Source: Planctomycetota bacterium
GTDB taxonomy: Bacteria; Planctomycetota; Uabimicrobiia; Uabimicrobiales; Uabimicrobiaceae
NCBI GenBank assembly: GCA_029260735.1
Contig: JAJDCR010000077.1
Coordinates: 46,097-110,096 of the forward strand
DNA length: 64,000 nucleotides
Reading direction: 5' to 3'
Part shown: one piece after another, positions 33,637 to 42,252 of the stretch
How the letters are laid out: every line of letters starts with the position of its first letter
Numbering within the stretch: position 1 is the first letter of the stretch
Translations under genes and position numbers: made by a program
Notes under the pieces: generated by a model
Told to the model about the DNA's origin: nothing
The model's input: only the letters and a program-made list of their open reading frames with translations
The model's database searches: none

Positions 33637-35042
33637 CAAGTATATTGGTAGTCGATGATGATAAGAGTATTCGAGAGTCTTTAGAAACCATTCTTCTTTA
33701 TGAGGATTACGACGTAACTCAGGCCAGCAATGGAAAAGAGGCTCTCTCTATTTTGGATAAATGTGTTAAAAATAATACAGAAAAACAAAAAAAGCCTGTT
33801 TTTGATTTGGCTTTGCTTGATATCAAAATGCCTGGTATGGATGGCTTAGAACTCCTTGAAAAAATAAAGAAGAGTTTTCCTCAAATTGATATTATAATGA
33901 TTTCAGGACATGCTGAAATTCAAACGGCGGTGGAGGCCACCAAAAAGGGAGCCTATGATTTTTTAGCAAAGCCTCTTGACCAAGATCGTATTTTAATTAC
34001 GATTAGCAATGCTATAAAAAATAGAGAGCTTTCTTCTCAGTGCCAAGAACTCAAAAAAATAGTATACCATGATCGTCAATTATTGGGCGAAAGCCTTGCG
34101 ATTAAACAAATTTTAGAAACTATTGAGAGAGTAGCCCCTATAGATACACGTGTTTTAATTACAGGAGAAAATGGAACAGGGAAAGAGCTTGTTGCTCGGG
34201 CCATCCATGAAAAATCTCGCCGAAACAATGCTCCATTTATTGAGTTAAACTGTGCTGCTATCCCAGAAAATTTAATTGAAAGCGAACTTTTTGGACACGA
34301 AAAAGGGGCTTTTACTAGTGCTCATGAAAAAAGAAAAGGAAAATTTGAGCAAGCTCACAAGGGAACCCTCTTTTTAGATGAAATTGGCGATATGAGCCTT
34401 ACTGCTCAAGCTAAGGTACTACGAGTTTTAGAGGAATGCAAAGTAACTCGAGTGGGAGGAGCCACATCAATGGACATTGATGTTCGTGTTCTAGCTGCGA
34501 CAAACAAAACTTTAGAAAAGGAAAGTGCCGAGGGAAATTTCCGAGAAGACCTTTTTTATCGACTAAATGTCGTCCCTATTCATGTACCCCCTTTAAGAGA
34601 AAGATTGGAAGATATCCCTATACTTGTCTCTCATTTTTTGGTATACTTTGCGCACAAATATAGTATTCCCATAAAAAAACTCTCTTCTGACGCTTTGCAA
34701 GAGCTTAAAATGCACTCATGGAATGGAAATATTCGAGAATTAAAGAACTTTGTTGAGCGTTTAGTTATATTATCAACCGGAGATAGTATCGGAGCAGATG
34801 AAATAAAATCGCACCTTTCTTCTCCTCATTCCAAAATAGAAGGTTTTTTTGGTACTTACCAAACCTTTGAAGAGTTTAAACGAGAGTCAGAAAAGATGTT
34901 CTTTATTCAAAAACTGACCGAAACAAACTGGAATGTCAAAAAAACATCTGAAATATTAAAGATGCAAAGAAGTAATCTTTATAAAAAAATGGAAAAATAC
35001 GGTTTGAACAAACCAGAAAAAGACAGTGACGAAGACAATTGA
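33633..35042 (+). CDS. NtrC-family sigma-54-dependent response regulator
   Basis: 469 residues from ATG 33633 (AGGAAG upstream; overlaps the previous stop). A receiver domain (1-120) has acidic pocket DDD (8-10), phosphoacceptor Asp63 (LLDIKMPG) and a conserved Lys. The AAA+ domain has GENGTGKE (Walker A), FLDEIGDM (Walker B) and an arginine finger in FREDLFYRLNVVPI; the sigma-54 contact loop reads GAFTSA instead of GAFTGA. The end is a Fis-type helix-turn-helix (NWNVKKTSEILKMQRSNLYKKMEKYGL). It should activate sigma-54 promoters. No histidine kinase is encoded nearby. Confidence 0.94.
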   Translation: MTSILVVDDDKSIRESLETILLYEDYDVTQASNGKEALSILDKCVKNNTEKQKKPVFDLALLDIKMPGMDGLELLEKIKKSFPQIDIIMISGHAEIQTAVEATKKGAYDFLAKPLDQDRILITISNAIKNRELSSQCQELKKIVYHDRQLLGESLAIKQILETIERVAPIDTRVLITGENGTGKELVARAIHEKSRRNNAPFIELNCAAIPENLIESELFGHEKGAFTSAHEKRKGKFEQAHKGTLFLDEIGDMSLTAQAKVLRVLEECKVTRVGGATSMDIDVRVLAATNKTLEKESAEGNFREDLFYRLNVVPIHVPPLRERLEDIPILVSHFLVYFAHKYSIPIKKLSSDALQELKMHSWNGNIRELKNFVERLVILSTGDSIGADEIKSHLSSPHSKIEGFFGTYQTFEEFKRESEKMFFIQKLTETNWNVKKTSEILKMQRSNLYKKMEKYGLNKPEKDSDEDN

Positions 35043-35059
35043 ACGAAGGAGGTTCGTTT

Positions 35060-35353
35060 ATGCGAGGAAAACTAGAGGTTATTAAGGGAGAAGGTAAGGG
35101 TATAACCTGTTTTATCGAGGACGGTGATGAAGCAACCATCGGTCGTAACTTAGACTGCTCTATTCCCGTTCCCGATATAAAGCTCTCTCGTATCCATTGC
35201 ATCGTAACTAATGAGGGAGGAGACTTTCAAGTTCTCGATAACAATAGTACCAATAGTACTTATGTTAACGGAAATAAAATTGAAATAATAACTTCTCTTA
35301 AGGAAGGTGATGTGATTGAGATCGGAGATACAGAGATACAGTTTTCAACTTAA
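35060..35353 (+). CDS. Stand-alone FHA-domain protein
   Basis: 97 residues that are almost entirely one FHA domain: TIGRNLDCSI, LSRIHCIV, DNNSTNSTYVNGNKI. AAGGAGG precedes ATG 35060 by seven bases. It binds phosphothreonine peptides and can bridge kinases to partners. Last gene of the five-gene operon, 17 bases after the NtrC-like regulator, so it may connect Ser/Thr phosphorylation with that regulator. Confidence 0.9.
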   Translation: MRGKLEVIKGEGKGITCFIEDGDEATIGRNLDCSIPVPDIKLSRIHCIVTNEGGDFQVLDNNSTNSTYVNGNKIEIITSLKEGDVIEIGDTEIQFST

Positions 35354-35408
35354 TCAACAAGTATTTTAAATAGCTAAATAGGTAACTAATTAGCACATTT
35401 TAGCTAAA

Positions 35409-35441
35409 ATATGAAAGGGAGTTTTTAACTCCCTTTCATAT
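35409..35441 (+). terminator. Terminator-like hairpin closing the five-gene operon
   Basis: A perfect 15-bp stem, ATATGAAAGGGAGTT (35409-35423) with AACTCCCTTTCATAT (35427-35441), and a TTT loop. There is no long T run after it, but it is positioned to end the transcript. Confidence 0.75.
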
Positions 35442-35510
35442 CCTTATATTCAGGCTTAATTATTTTAGTCTATATTAGAAAAAGACTTTCACATTGTCTC
35501 AGCTCTACGA

Positions 35511-35531
35511 AGGCAGGATTCTTGCCTTCCC
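35511..35531. repeat. Short REP-like palindrome
   Basis: GGCAGGATTCTTGCCTTCC at 35513-35531 is close to the core of the repeat arm at 3177-3195 (GGCAGGAGCCTTGCCCTCC) and at 42145-42163. It folds as a short hairpin, GAAGGCA with TGCCTTC, and stands between two genes as REP elements usually do. Confidence 0.55.
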
Positions 35532-35553
35532 AAAAGTGACAACAAAATGTCAT

Positions 35554-36150
35554 TTATTCCTCTTCAAAAACGCTTTGGTCATCATCGGAGGAAGCCGGTA
35601 AAATATCTGATGTTTTTTCGTTCGGTGAATCACTGGTCGAGTCTAATTCATCTGAATCTTTTGCTTCAGATGTTAGCTCATACGCCTTGGTTTTGAATTC
35701 TTCTCGAAAATCTTTAAGCTCTTTCTCGCTTACTTTTCGATCCGACAAAACACTACGCAGAGAGGTAAAAAACTCGGTGAAAAAAGGGTACCAATCGTTT
35801 TTAGGATTAGCTTCATACATAGCTCTTACTTCATCAAAGGAGCTTCGCATTTCATTATGCCGCTTCTCCCTAATGGATTTTTTTAGCTGTTCTTTTCCCT
35901 CTGTTTCTCCAGCTAATTCAGTTTGATACTCTTGATCACTTTCCAAATCGTAATAATCAGGGGAAGTTAAAGTTTTAGCGATCAGTAAGGAGTATACTTT
36001 GAATGACTGGCCAGTAACCCATTCCTTTTTCCAGTAGCCCAATCCGCTAGCAAGCACCAGGAAAAATATAAAAAAGAGGAAAAACCTCATCAAATTGCCA
36101 AGGAAACCACGTTTTTTCTTTGCTTTTTTTTCTTTAGGGGCTTTGGACAT
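35554..36150 (-). CDS. Single-pass membrane protein of unknown function
   Basis: 198 residues. A Lys-rich cytosolic start (MSKAPKEKKAKKKRG), one membrane span (FFLFFIFFLVLASGLGYW), then a soluble, charged helical domain outside, ending in an acidic Ser/Asp/Glu tail. No family recognised. It is divergent from the helicase gene with 30 bases between their starts, so the two probably share a control region. Confidence 0.65.
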   Translation of the reverse strand: MSKAPKEKKAKKKRGFLGNLMRFFLFFIFFLVLASGLGYWKKEWVTGQSFKVYSLLIAKTLTSPDYYDLESDQEYQTELAGETEGKEQLKKSIREKRHNEMRSSFDEVRAMYEANPKNDWYPFFTEFFTSLRSVLSDRKVSEKELKDFREEFKTKAYELTSEAKDSDELDSTSDSPNEKTSDILPASSDDDQSVFEEE

Positions 36151-36180
36151 TGCTTTACCTTTAAATACGAAAAAGAGAAA

Positions 36181-38157
36181 ATGAATCTTCTAGAAAATCT
36201 TAACGAAAGCCAAGCTCAAGCTGTCTGTCACACAAACGGCCCTTTGCTCATTCTAGCGGGCCCGGGAAGTGGAAAAACTCGTGTCATCACACATCGAATA
36301 GCCCATCTTATGGAGCAAGGGATTCCTCTCAACAGTATTCTGGCTCTCACTTTCACAAACAAAGCGGCGAAAGAGATGGCACAAAGAGTGACGGAAATCA
36401 CTCATGTAAGAGCTTGGTGGGTTTCAACCTTCCATTCTTTTTGCTCTCGAGTGCTACGTCAAAATGCTGAAAATTTGGGTTACGAACAGGATTTTTCTAT
36501 TTATGATACAGATGATCAAAAAAAAGCATTAACTCAGGTTTTCCAAGAATTAGATTTAGATAAGTCACTTGGAATTAGCAAGTATGGCTATATTATCAGC
36601 CAATACAAGAATAAAGGAATTGCTGCCCAAGAAGTTCCCGGAACTGAGAATTATTGGAATCGTTTGATCGCAAAGGTGTATCAAGCATACCAAAAACTTC
36701 TTCAGCGGAATAATGCTATGGATTTTGACGATCTACTTTTAAAAACACTTGAACTTTTCAATAATTATAGTGATGTCCGAGAAAGCTATCAAGATAAATT
36801 TCAATACATTTTGCTAGATGAATTTCAAGATACCAACCAACCTCAGTATAAAATTGCCAAAATTCTTGCTCAAACTCACAGAAATATATGCGCCACAGGA
36901 GACCCTGATCAATCCATTTATTCTTGGCGAGGAGCAAATATTGAGAATATCCTAAATTTTGAAAAAGATTTTGACGATGCTAAAGTTGTCAAGCTAGAGC
37001 AAAACTATCGAAGTACACAGACAATATTAAAAGGAGCTGCTGCTGTCATTGCGCAAAACAAACTGCGTAAGCCCAAAGCTCTCTGGACAAATAACCCTAT
37101 GGGAGAAAAAATTCAGTTTTTTAGAGCGCGAGACGACCAAAATGAAGCACAGCAAGTTTGCCTAAAAATATCAAAACTTAGAGCGAAATACCCTCTTTCC
37201 AGTATGGTAATTTTTTATCGAGTAAACTCACAAAGTCGAGCGATGGAAACAGCTTTGACTCGCTACAATGTTCCCTATACAATTGTAGGAGCAGTAGAGT
37301 TCTATCAACGAGCCGAAATAAAAGACATTCTTGCTTATCTTCGGTTTTTAGCTAACCCAAGAGATGAAGTCGCTCTAATGAGAATTATCAATGTCCCAGC
37401 CCGCTTAATTAGTAAAGTGACTCAAAAGCAACTCTTAGAAATAGCTTGGGAAAAGAATCTTCCCATTTGCGAAATCCTCAAAGATAAAAATCTACTCGAG
37501 TCATTTAAAAAGCGTCCGCAACAAGCTCTCCAAAAATTCTCTGACCTAGCCAAGGAATTGAACGAAAAAAAAGAATCTTTAGGTTTGGCTCAATTTGTAG
37601 AGTTAGTTTTGCAAAAAAGCGGATATCTTGAGTATATTGAAAAAAATGACAATAAAAAAGAAGAAGAGCGTATGGAAAATATCCAAGAGTTTGTCGCCTC
37701 TGTTTACGAGTACGAAAAAGCATACGAAAATGCTACTCTTTCTTCTTTACTAGAATATATTGCTCTTATTGCTAATACAGAAAAAAAAATAGAATCCCAA
37801 GATTATGTTACTCTTATGACCTTACATGCTGCTAAAGGACTAGAGTTTCCAGTCGTCTTTATGCTCGGAATGTCTAAAGGGCTTTGTCCTCATAGTCGAA
37901 GTGAAACTGAGGAAGAGATCGAGGAAGAACGCCGACTGTTTTTTGTTGGTATGACCCGAGCTAAAAAACTACTTACCCTAAGCTATAGTCAATTCACTCA
38001 TCGAAGTAACGACTACGGCTACGGATACGGCAATGAGCCTTCTGGTTTTTTACGAGAAATTCCTAAGGAGTTAATAGAAGGAGATTCTTTAGAATCTAGT
38101 CGATTCGAAAATAATTCCTACACCAATGGAAAATACTCCCAAAAATTCCGCCGATAG
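36181..38157 (+). CDS. UvrD/PcrA-type superfamily 1 DNA helicase
   Basis: 658 residues, 3'-to-5' SF1A helicase. Walker A GPGSGKT (27-33), motif Ia TFTNKAAKEM, FHSFCSRVLR, Walker B DEFQDTNQPQY, GDPDQSIYSWRGA, QNYRST, motif V LHAAKGLEFPVVF and motif VI VGMTRAKKLL are all in order. It is shorter than UvrD (720) because the C-terminal tail is brief, closer to Rep. Unwinds DNA in repair or replication restart. The start has only a weak A-rich site (AAAGAGAAA) in front of ATG 36181; its divergent neighbour is the membrane protein. Confidence 0.96.
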   Translation: MNLLENLNESQAQAVCHTNGPLLILAGPGSGKTRVITHRIAHLMEQGIPLNSILALTFTNKAAKEMAQRVTEITHVRAWWVSTFHSFCSRVLRQNAENLGYEQDFSIYDTDDQKKALTQVFQELDLDKSLGISKYGYIISQYKNKGIAAQEVPGTENYWNRLIAKVYQAYQKLLQRNNAMDFDDLLLKTLELFNNYSDVRESYQDKFQYILLDEFQDTNQPQYKIAKILAQTHRNICATGDPDQSIYSWRGANIENILNFEKDFDDAKVVKLEQNYRSTQTILKGAAAVIAQNKLRKPKALWTNNPMGEKIQFFRARDDQNEAQQVCLKISKLRAKYPLSSMVIFYRVNSQSRAMETALTRYNVPYTIVGAVEFYQRAEIKDILAYLRFLANPRDEVALMRIINVPARLISKVTQKQLLEIAWEKNLPICEILKDKNLLESFKKRPQQALQKFSDLAKELNEKKESLGLAQFVELVLQKSGYLEYIEKNDNKKEEERMENIQEFVASVYEYEKAYENATLSSLLEYIALIANTEKKIESQDYVTLMTLHAAKGLEFPVVFMLGMSKGLCPHSRSETEEEIEEERRLFFVGMTRAKKLLTLSYSQFTHRSNDYGYGYGNEPSGFLREIPKELIEGDSLESSRFENNSYTNGKYSQKFRR

Positions 38158-38192
38158 ATAAAATTACAAAGGTCTAAAAAGGAGAATGAGAT

Positions 38193-39035
38193 ATGACTAC
38201 GGGACAACTAACTGTCTCAGAAGGAAAAGCGGAACATTTGGAACAAGTGTTTCTACTACCTCCTAAAAAAGAACGCTTATTGGGACGCTCAAGTGTTTGT
38301 AATTTTCGCCTCAATGATGTTTTGATTTCCTCTATGCATTGTCTCTTCAGTTACGAGGAAAATGAAGATAAATTTATCGTTACAGATCTACTTTCCGCTA
38401 ATGGCGTCCTCGTTCAAGATAAACTAATCGACAGCTATGCTCTAGAAGAAGGATCTAAGATAAGAGTAGGACGAACAACTCTTTCTTTCTCTCCTCACCG
38501 TGAAAAAGAGCGCGGAAAAACCTATATATTTGGAGATAAACTAGACTTTAGTCTTCCTATTATTCCTGATGAAGCTCCCAAAGCCTCTCCCGCAGAAGGT
38601 AAACAAGTCCCTCTAGGAAGAATGTTTCACAGCAGCGAAGACTTAAATGTTTGTCGCTTAGCCATCAAAAATGGGCTAACTACCCATGATGAAATTCGAG
38701 AATATCTCAAAATTCAAGAAAAAGAGACTGCCTCTCAAAGTATGGCAGACATTCTGACCAAAAATCGAAAACTGGAACCTAAAGATATTGAAAAACTCCT
38801 CCTAGAGCATAACTACTATAAAGTATTAAATAAAGACATGCATTTGGCGAAAGCTATTTTACACAACAAAATTTTAAAAGAAGAACAAATTCAAGAATGC
38901 TTGAGTTTACAAAGAAACTACTTTAAAGAAACCCAAGAACTCCCTCGCTTAGGAGAACTTATTGTCCAAAAAGGTTACCTGAGTATTCAGGAGAATAACC
39001 GAATCGTAAAATCACTGCTCAGAAAAAAATATTAG
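38193..39035 (+). CDS. FHA protein with MshEN-like helical C-terminus
   Basis: 280 residues. FHA domain in the first 110 residues (LLGRSSVCNFRL, SSMHCLF, SANGVLVQD). The second half (150-280) has several helical units, among them 'RLGELIVQKGYLSIQENNRIV' and 'LAKAILHNKILKEEQIQECL', similar to the MshEN/GspE N-terminal unit ('LGELLv..G.is..ql..aL') and to the tail of the kinase at 25036. AAGGAG precedes ATG 38193. Lies 35 bases after the helicase; the two may share a transcript with the aminotransferase fusion 11 bases downstream. Confidence 0.85.
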   Translation: MTTGQLTVSEGKAEHLEQVFLLPPKKERLLGRSSVCNFRLNDVLISSMHCLFSYEENEDKFIVTDLLSANGVLVQDKLIDSYALEEGSKIRVGRTTLSFSPHREKERGKTYIFGDKLDFSLPIIPDEAPKASPAEGKQVPLGRMFHSSEDLNVCRLAIKNGLTTHDEIREYLKIQEKETASQSMADILTKNRKLEPKDIEKLLLEHNYYKVLNKDMHLAKAILHNKILKEEQIQECLSLQRNYFKETQELPRLGELIVQKGYLSIQENNRIVKSLLRKKY

Positions 39036-39046
39036 GATTATTAAAC

Positions 39047-40612
39047 ATGGTAAATATAGTTTTAGACGTAGATGTTGTTGTCAATTTGGTTAGTCATTTG
39101 GTTAGTCAAGAGGAACAAAGTGAAGTATACTCTCTCCTGCAAAATCAAATCGACGCACAAGAGAACCGCTTTTGGGTGGTTTCAGCAGCTCTTCCTCTGA
39201 TATCTCATTTACTGGGAAAAGAGGCCGGAGACAAGTGGAAGGATTTTTTAGATCAAGTTCAAGTTCTAAGCTCTTATGGTTTAGAGATGAAGGAAAGCTT
39301 TAGCCAAAAAGACTCCTTAGCAACAATGACCTTGAAAGCAGTACAATCTCTTCACAATAATTGGGTCGTTCTGAGTGAAAAAGAAGACTTTATTGCTTCT
39401 CACGAAAAAGTAGTTGCAGTTTCTAAGCTGGCAACAATTTCTCAGATATCAGATAACTCTCTTCCCTTTATTGATCTCCAAACTCAACAAGAACGGATTT
39501 TGCCTCAAATAGAGAGAAATATTGCCAATGTTCTTCGCCATGGTAAGTACATTATGGGCCCAGAAATTTCTAACTTAGAAAAGAATCTCTGCTCTTTTCT
39601 AGACGTTAAGCACTCCATTTCTTGTGCTAGTGGAACCGATGCCCTTCTAATGGCTCTCATGGCATACGAAATAGGACCCGGTGACATTATTTTCACTAGC
39701 CCTTTTACTTTTATTGCAACTGCCGAAGTTGTCCAATTACTGGGAGCTACTACTATTTTTGTGGATATAGATCCCAGCACCTACAATATCTCTCCAGAAA
39801 AATTACGAGAAGCCATTACTCAGGCAAAAGCAGAAGGAAAAGGTCGCCTCCGTGGAATTATCCCTGTTGATCTCTTCGGTTTACCTGCAGACTATGACGC
39901 CATTGAAGCCATTGCTAAAGAAGAAGATATTTTTGTCTTAGAAGATGCCGCTCAGTCTATGGGAGCCATCTATAAAGGAAGACGAGCTTGTAGTTTTGGC
40001 CATCTTGCTACAACAAGTTTTTTTCCGGCCAAACCTCTCGGAGGGTACGGAGATGGGGGAGGTATTTTCACCAATGATGATGCCCTCGCAGAAAAACTAC
40101 GCTCTATTCGCGTCCATGGACAAGGAAGTAACAAGTACGATAATGTTCGTATCGGGATTAACGGTCGACTTGATGCTATGCAAGCAGCTGTCCTTCTACC
40201 TAAACTAGAGATTTTCCCAGAAGAACTCGAGGCTCGCCAACGCGTTGCTCAAACATACAACCAGAAATTAGCTGGACTAGTAGAGGTTCCTCACACCCCT
40301 GAAGGATGCCAAAGTGCCTGGGCTCAATACTCGGTTCTCTCTGACTACCGTAGCGAATGCCAATCCGCTTTAAAAGATGCTGGTATTCCCACTGCGGTTT
40401 ACTACCCTAAGCCTTTGCATCGCCAAGATGCATTCTCTCACTTGGGGTACAAAATGGGCGATTTTCCTGTAACTGACGCAGTATCAGAAAAGATATTTAG
40501 TCTACCCATGCACCCTTACTTAACAGAAGAGCAAATAGATCGCATTGCCAATGTTATTCGTAAAGTAGTAGACTCGCAACAGACAAAGGAGAGTGTTGCA
40601 GTAGGATCTTAG
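39047..40612 (+). CDS. PIN-like domain fused to DegT/WbpE-type sugar aminotransferase
   Basis: 521 residues. Residues about 145-510 are a complete PLP-dependent DegT/DnrJ/EryC1 aminotransferase very like WbpE (FIDLQTQQERI, LRHGKYIMGPEISNLE, CASGTDALLMAL, EDAAQSMGAIYKG, FFPAKPLGGYGDGG with Schiff-base Lys329, SLPMHPYL), which aminates UDP-linked 3-keto sugars. The first 140 residues resemble a PIN domain (LDVDVVVNLVS start; QKDSLATMTLKAVQSL; VVLSEKEDF), though acidic active-site residues are only partly conserved. It probably makes an amino sugar for surface polysaccharide. A fusion of these two is unusual. Confidence 0.85.
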   Translation: MVNIVLDVDVVVNLVSHLVSQEEQSEVYSLLQNQIDAQENRFWVVSAALPLISHLLGKEAGDKWKDFLDQVQVLSSYGLEMKESFSQKDSLATMTLKAVQSLHNNWVVLSEKEDFIASHEKVVAVSKLATISQISDNSLPFIDLQTQQERILPQIERNIANVLRHGKYIMGPEISNLEKNLCSFLDVKHSISCASGTDALLMALMAYEIGPGDIIFTSPFTFIATAEVVQLLGATTIFVDIDPSTYNISPEKLREAITQAKAEGKGRLRGIIPVDLFGLPADYDAIEAIAKEEDIFVLEDAAQSMGAIYKGRRACSFGHLATTSFFPAKPLGGYGDGGGIFTNDDALAEKLRSIRVHGQGSNKYDNVRIGINGRLDAMQAAVLLPKLEIFPEELEARQRVAQTYNQKLAGLVEVPHTPEGCQSAWAQYSVLSDYRSECQSALKDAGIPTAVYYPKPLHRQDAFSHLGYKMGDFPVTDAVSEKIFSLPMHPYLTEEQIDRIANVIRKVVDSQQTKESVAVGS

Positions 40613-40705
40613 AAATGTTTACGGAAAAATCGTTTTTGTAGGCTCTTAAACTATACTACAAAAACGATTTCTCTAGCAACAACTACAAAAATTCTTTTCC
40701 CACCA

Positions 40706-40799
40706 AATGAGATTAAAAAAAACTCCGCCTCTTACCTCCCGAAACTAAAAAGCACTCCTCCTACTCATTTCATGAATAAAATTTCATACAGTGCAATTT
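40706..40799 (+). promoter_or_regulatory. Duplicated upstream region of pseudopilin-like genes
   Basis: Counterpart of 2341-2435; the best conserved core is at 40776-40799. It precedes the interrupted paralogue. Confidence 0.4.
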
Positions 40800-40872
40800 T
40801 TCTCCTCATAGCTTAGAACTAAACTGAGATTTAAAACAATTCGCAAAAAAAATTTTAAGCAGAGGTAAGAAA

Positions 40873-41496
40873 ATGGAAAAACCAAAAAGCCGCTTATGGG
40901 AAATCAATTATCTTCGTCTTTTTATCACCATCGGGATACCTATGATAGTTATTCTTTCTATTGCAATTCCTGGCATTACAACAGCACGTCATGCTTCTAA
41001 TGAGAATGCTGCCTTTGGAACAGTAAAGAGCTTTGTTACTGCTGCTGCCTGTTATGCTGCCAACAATGATGAACAAGATTATTTTGAAAATGGGACAACG
41101 GACTTCGGGGATTTTTTCGCCCACGTTTCCCCTAAAGGAGGTTATGTTTTAACATACTTTGCCAGTCCTGAGCGTCATAAATTTATCTATTTTGCCATGC
41201 CCGTGAGTGAATGAAACGGTGCTTATTCGTTCATCGGGAATGAACGCAATCAACTCTTCAAAGCCGCAGTAGAAGACCAAATGATCAGTAAATTTCTGCC
41301 AGAAATAGACTTTATTATCGCAGAGATTGATTGGACAAAGGAAGGAGGAAAACGTATCAAGGGAATTGAGTTTGAGGAGAAAAAAATTGGATGGAGGAAA
41401 ACCGATAGAAGGATTTTTTTTAGGTATCTTGTGATTTTTGTGATTTGTACCCTTGTTCTTTCCGGTTGCTACACTCTACTTTTCATGCAGCACTGA
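40873..41496 (+). pseudogene. Pseudopilin-like gene interrupted by an in-frame TGA
   Basis: The frame from ATG 40873 (with AGAGGT upstream) is paralogous to the proteins at 2493 and 41596 and is read as 113 residues to TGA 41212-41214. Directly after it, the same frame continues with residues matching the paralogue (NG.. then FKAAV, AEIDWTKEGG.RIKGIEF) until TGA 41494-41496, where it gains a C-terminal hydrophobic tail (YLVIFVICTLVLSGCYTLLF) absent from the paralogues. The stop aligns with a GGA glycine codon in the paralogue, a single G-to-T change. It is most simply a recent nonsense mutation; the downstream part seems still undecayed. Confidence 0.75.
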
Positions 41497-41595
41497 TCAA
41501 AAAGAATTTACGAGTTAGTCACATCTTCGGTCAATGTTTGGATTATGATGAAGGCTACTTTTTATATAAACATCTATTTTAAACAAGATAAGAAA

Positions 41596-42195
41596 ATGGA
41601 AAATACAGAAAACCGGGAAGTTAATTATCTACGTCTCTTTATCACCATCGTAATACTCATGGCTCTCTTTTTTTATATGATAGCTCCCAGTTTTCTTGCA
41701 GTGCGTCCTGCTTCTAATGAGAATGCCGCCCTTGGAAAAGTGAAGAGCTTTGTTACTTCTGCAGCTATTTATGCTGCCAACAACGACGAACAAGTATATT
41801 TTAAAAATGGAGCAACCGATTTCGGGGATTTTTTCGCCCACGTTTCTCCTAAAGGAGGTTATGTTTTTACTTATTTTGCCAGCCCTGACCGTAAAAAATT
41901 TCTCTACTTTGCCATTCCTGTAAGTCAAGGAAACGGGGAACATGCGTTTCTGGGAAATAAACGCCATCAACTCTTCAAAGCCCCAGTAGACCAAGAGGTG
42001 ATCGATAGGTTTGTTCTACCAGGAGAAAGCTCTGTTACCACAGAGATTGATTGGACAAAAGAAGGAGGACAACCCATTAAAGGAATTGAATTTGTAGAGA
42101 TAAGTATTTTTAACCATCCGAAGCAAAAGCACATCCCCGGTGCGGCAGGAGCCTTACCCTCCAGGGAACATAAGCCTTCGAACGGTTTTCGATGA
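41596..42195 (+). CDS. Pseudopilin-like membrane protein, paralogue 3
   Basis: 199 residues from ATG 41596; starts at 41545 and nearby are in frame but lack conservation with the paralogues. One N-terminal span (LRLFITIVILMALFFYMIAPSFLAV) is followed by the shared block 'ASNENAALGKVKSFVTSAAIYAANNDEQ' that echoes the pseudopilin helix (SNEASAIGSLRTI). A C-terminal 'EIDWTKEGGQPIKGIEF' is common to the family. The last ~23 residues (HIPGAAGALPSREHKPSNGF) are encoded by a dispersed repeat arm, so the native C-terminus has been replaced. Function unknown. Confidence 0.7.
   Translation: MENTENREVNYLRLFITIVILMALFFYMIAPSFLAVRPASNENAALGKVKSFVTSAAIYAANNDEQVYFKNGATDFGDFFAHVSPKGGYVFTYFASPDRKKFLYFAIPVSQGNGEHAFLGNKRHQLFKAPVDQEVIDRFVLPGESSVTTEIDWTKEGGQPIKGIEFVEISIFNHPKQKHIPGAAGALPSREHKPSNGFR
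42128..42190. repeat. Right arm of the dispersed palindromic repeat inside a gene end
   Basis: Aligns without gaps to 3161-3223 (for example GTGCGGCAGGAGCC against GCGCGGCAGGAGCC, CCTCCAGGGAACATA against CCTCCAGTGAACATA). Only one arm is present. It supplies the 3' coding end and stop region of the paralogue-3 gene. Confidence 0.75.
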
Positions 42196-42252
42196 TCTTT
42201 TTCGGAAACCGGTTTCAGATAAGACTCACAAAACGCCTGCAAAAAACATTTC

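Noticed and set aside
41212..41246. Selenocysteine insertion at TGA 41212
   Set aside because: The paralogue has glycine at this codon and a similar hairpin, and TGA is a normal stop elsewhere in the window; kept only as a low-probability option in the findings.
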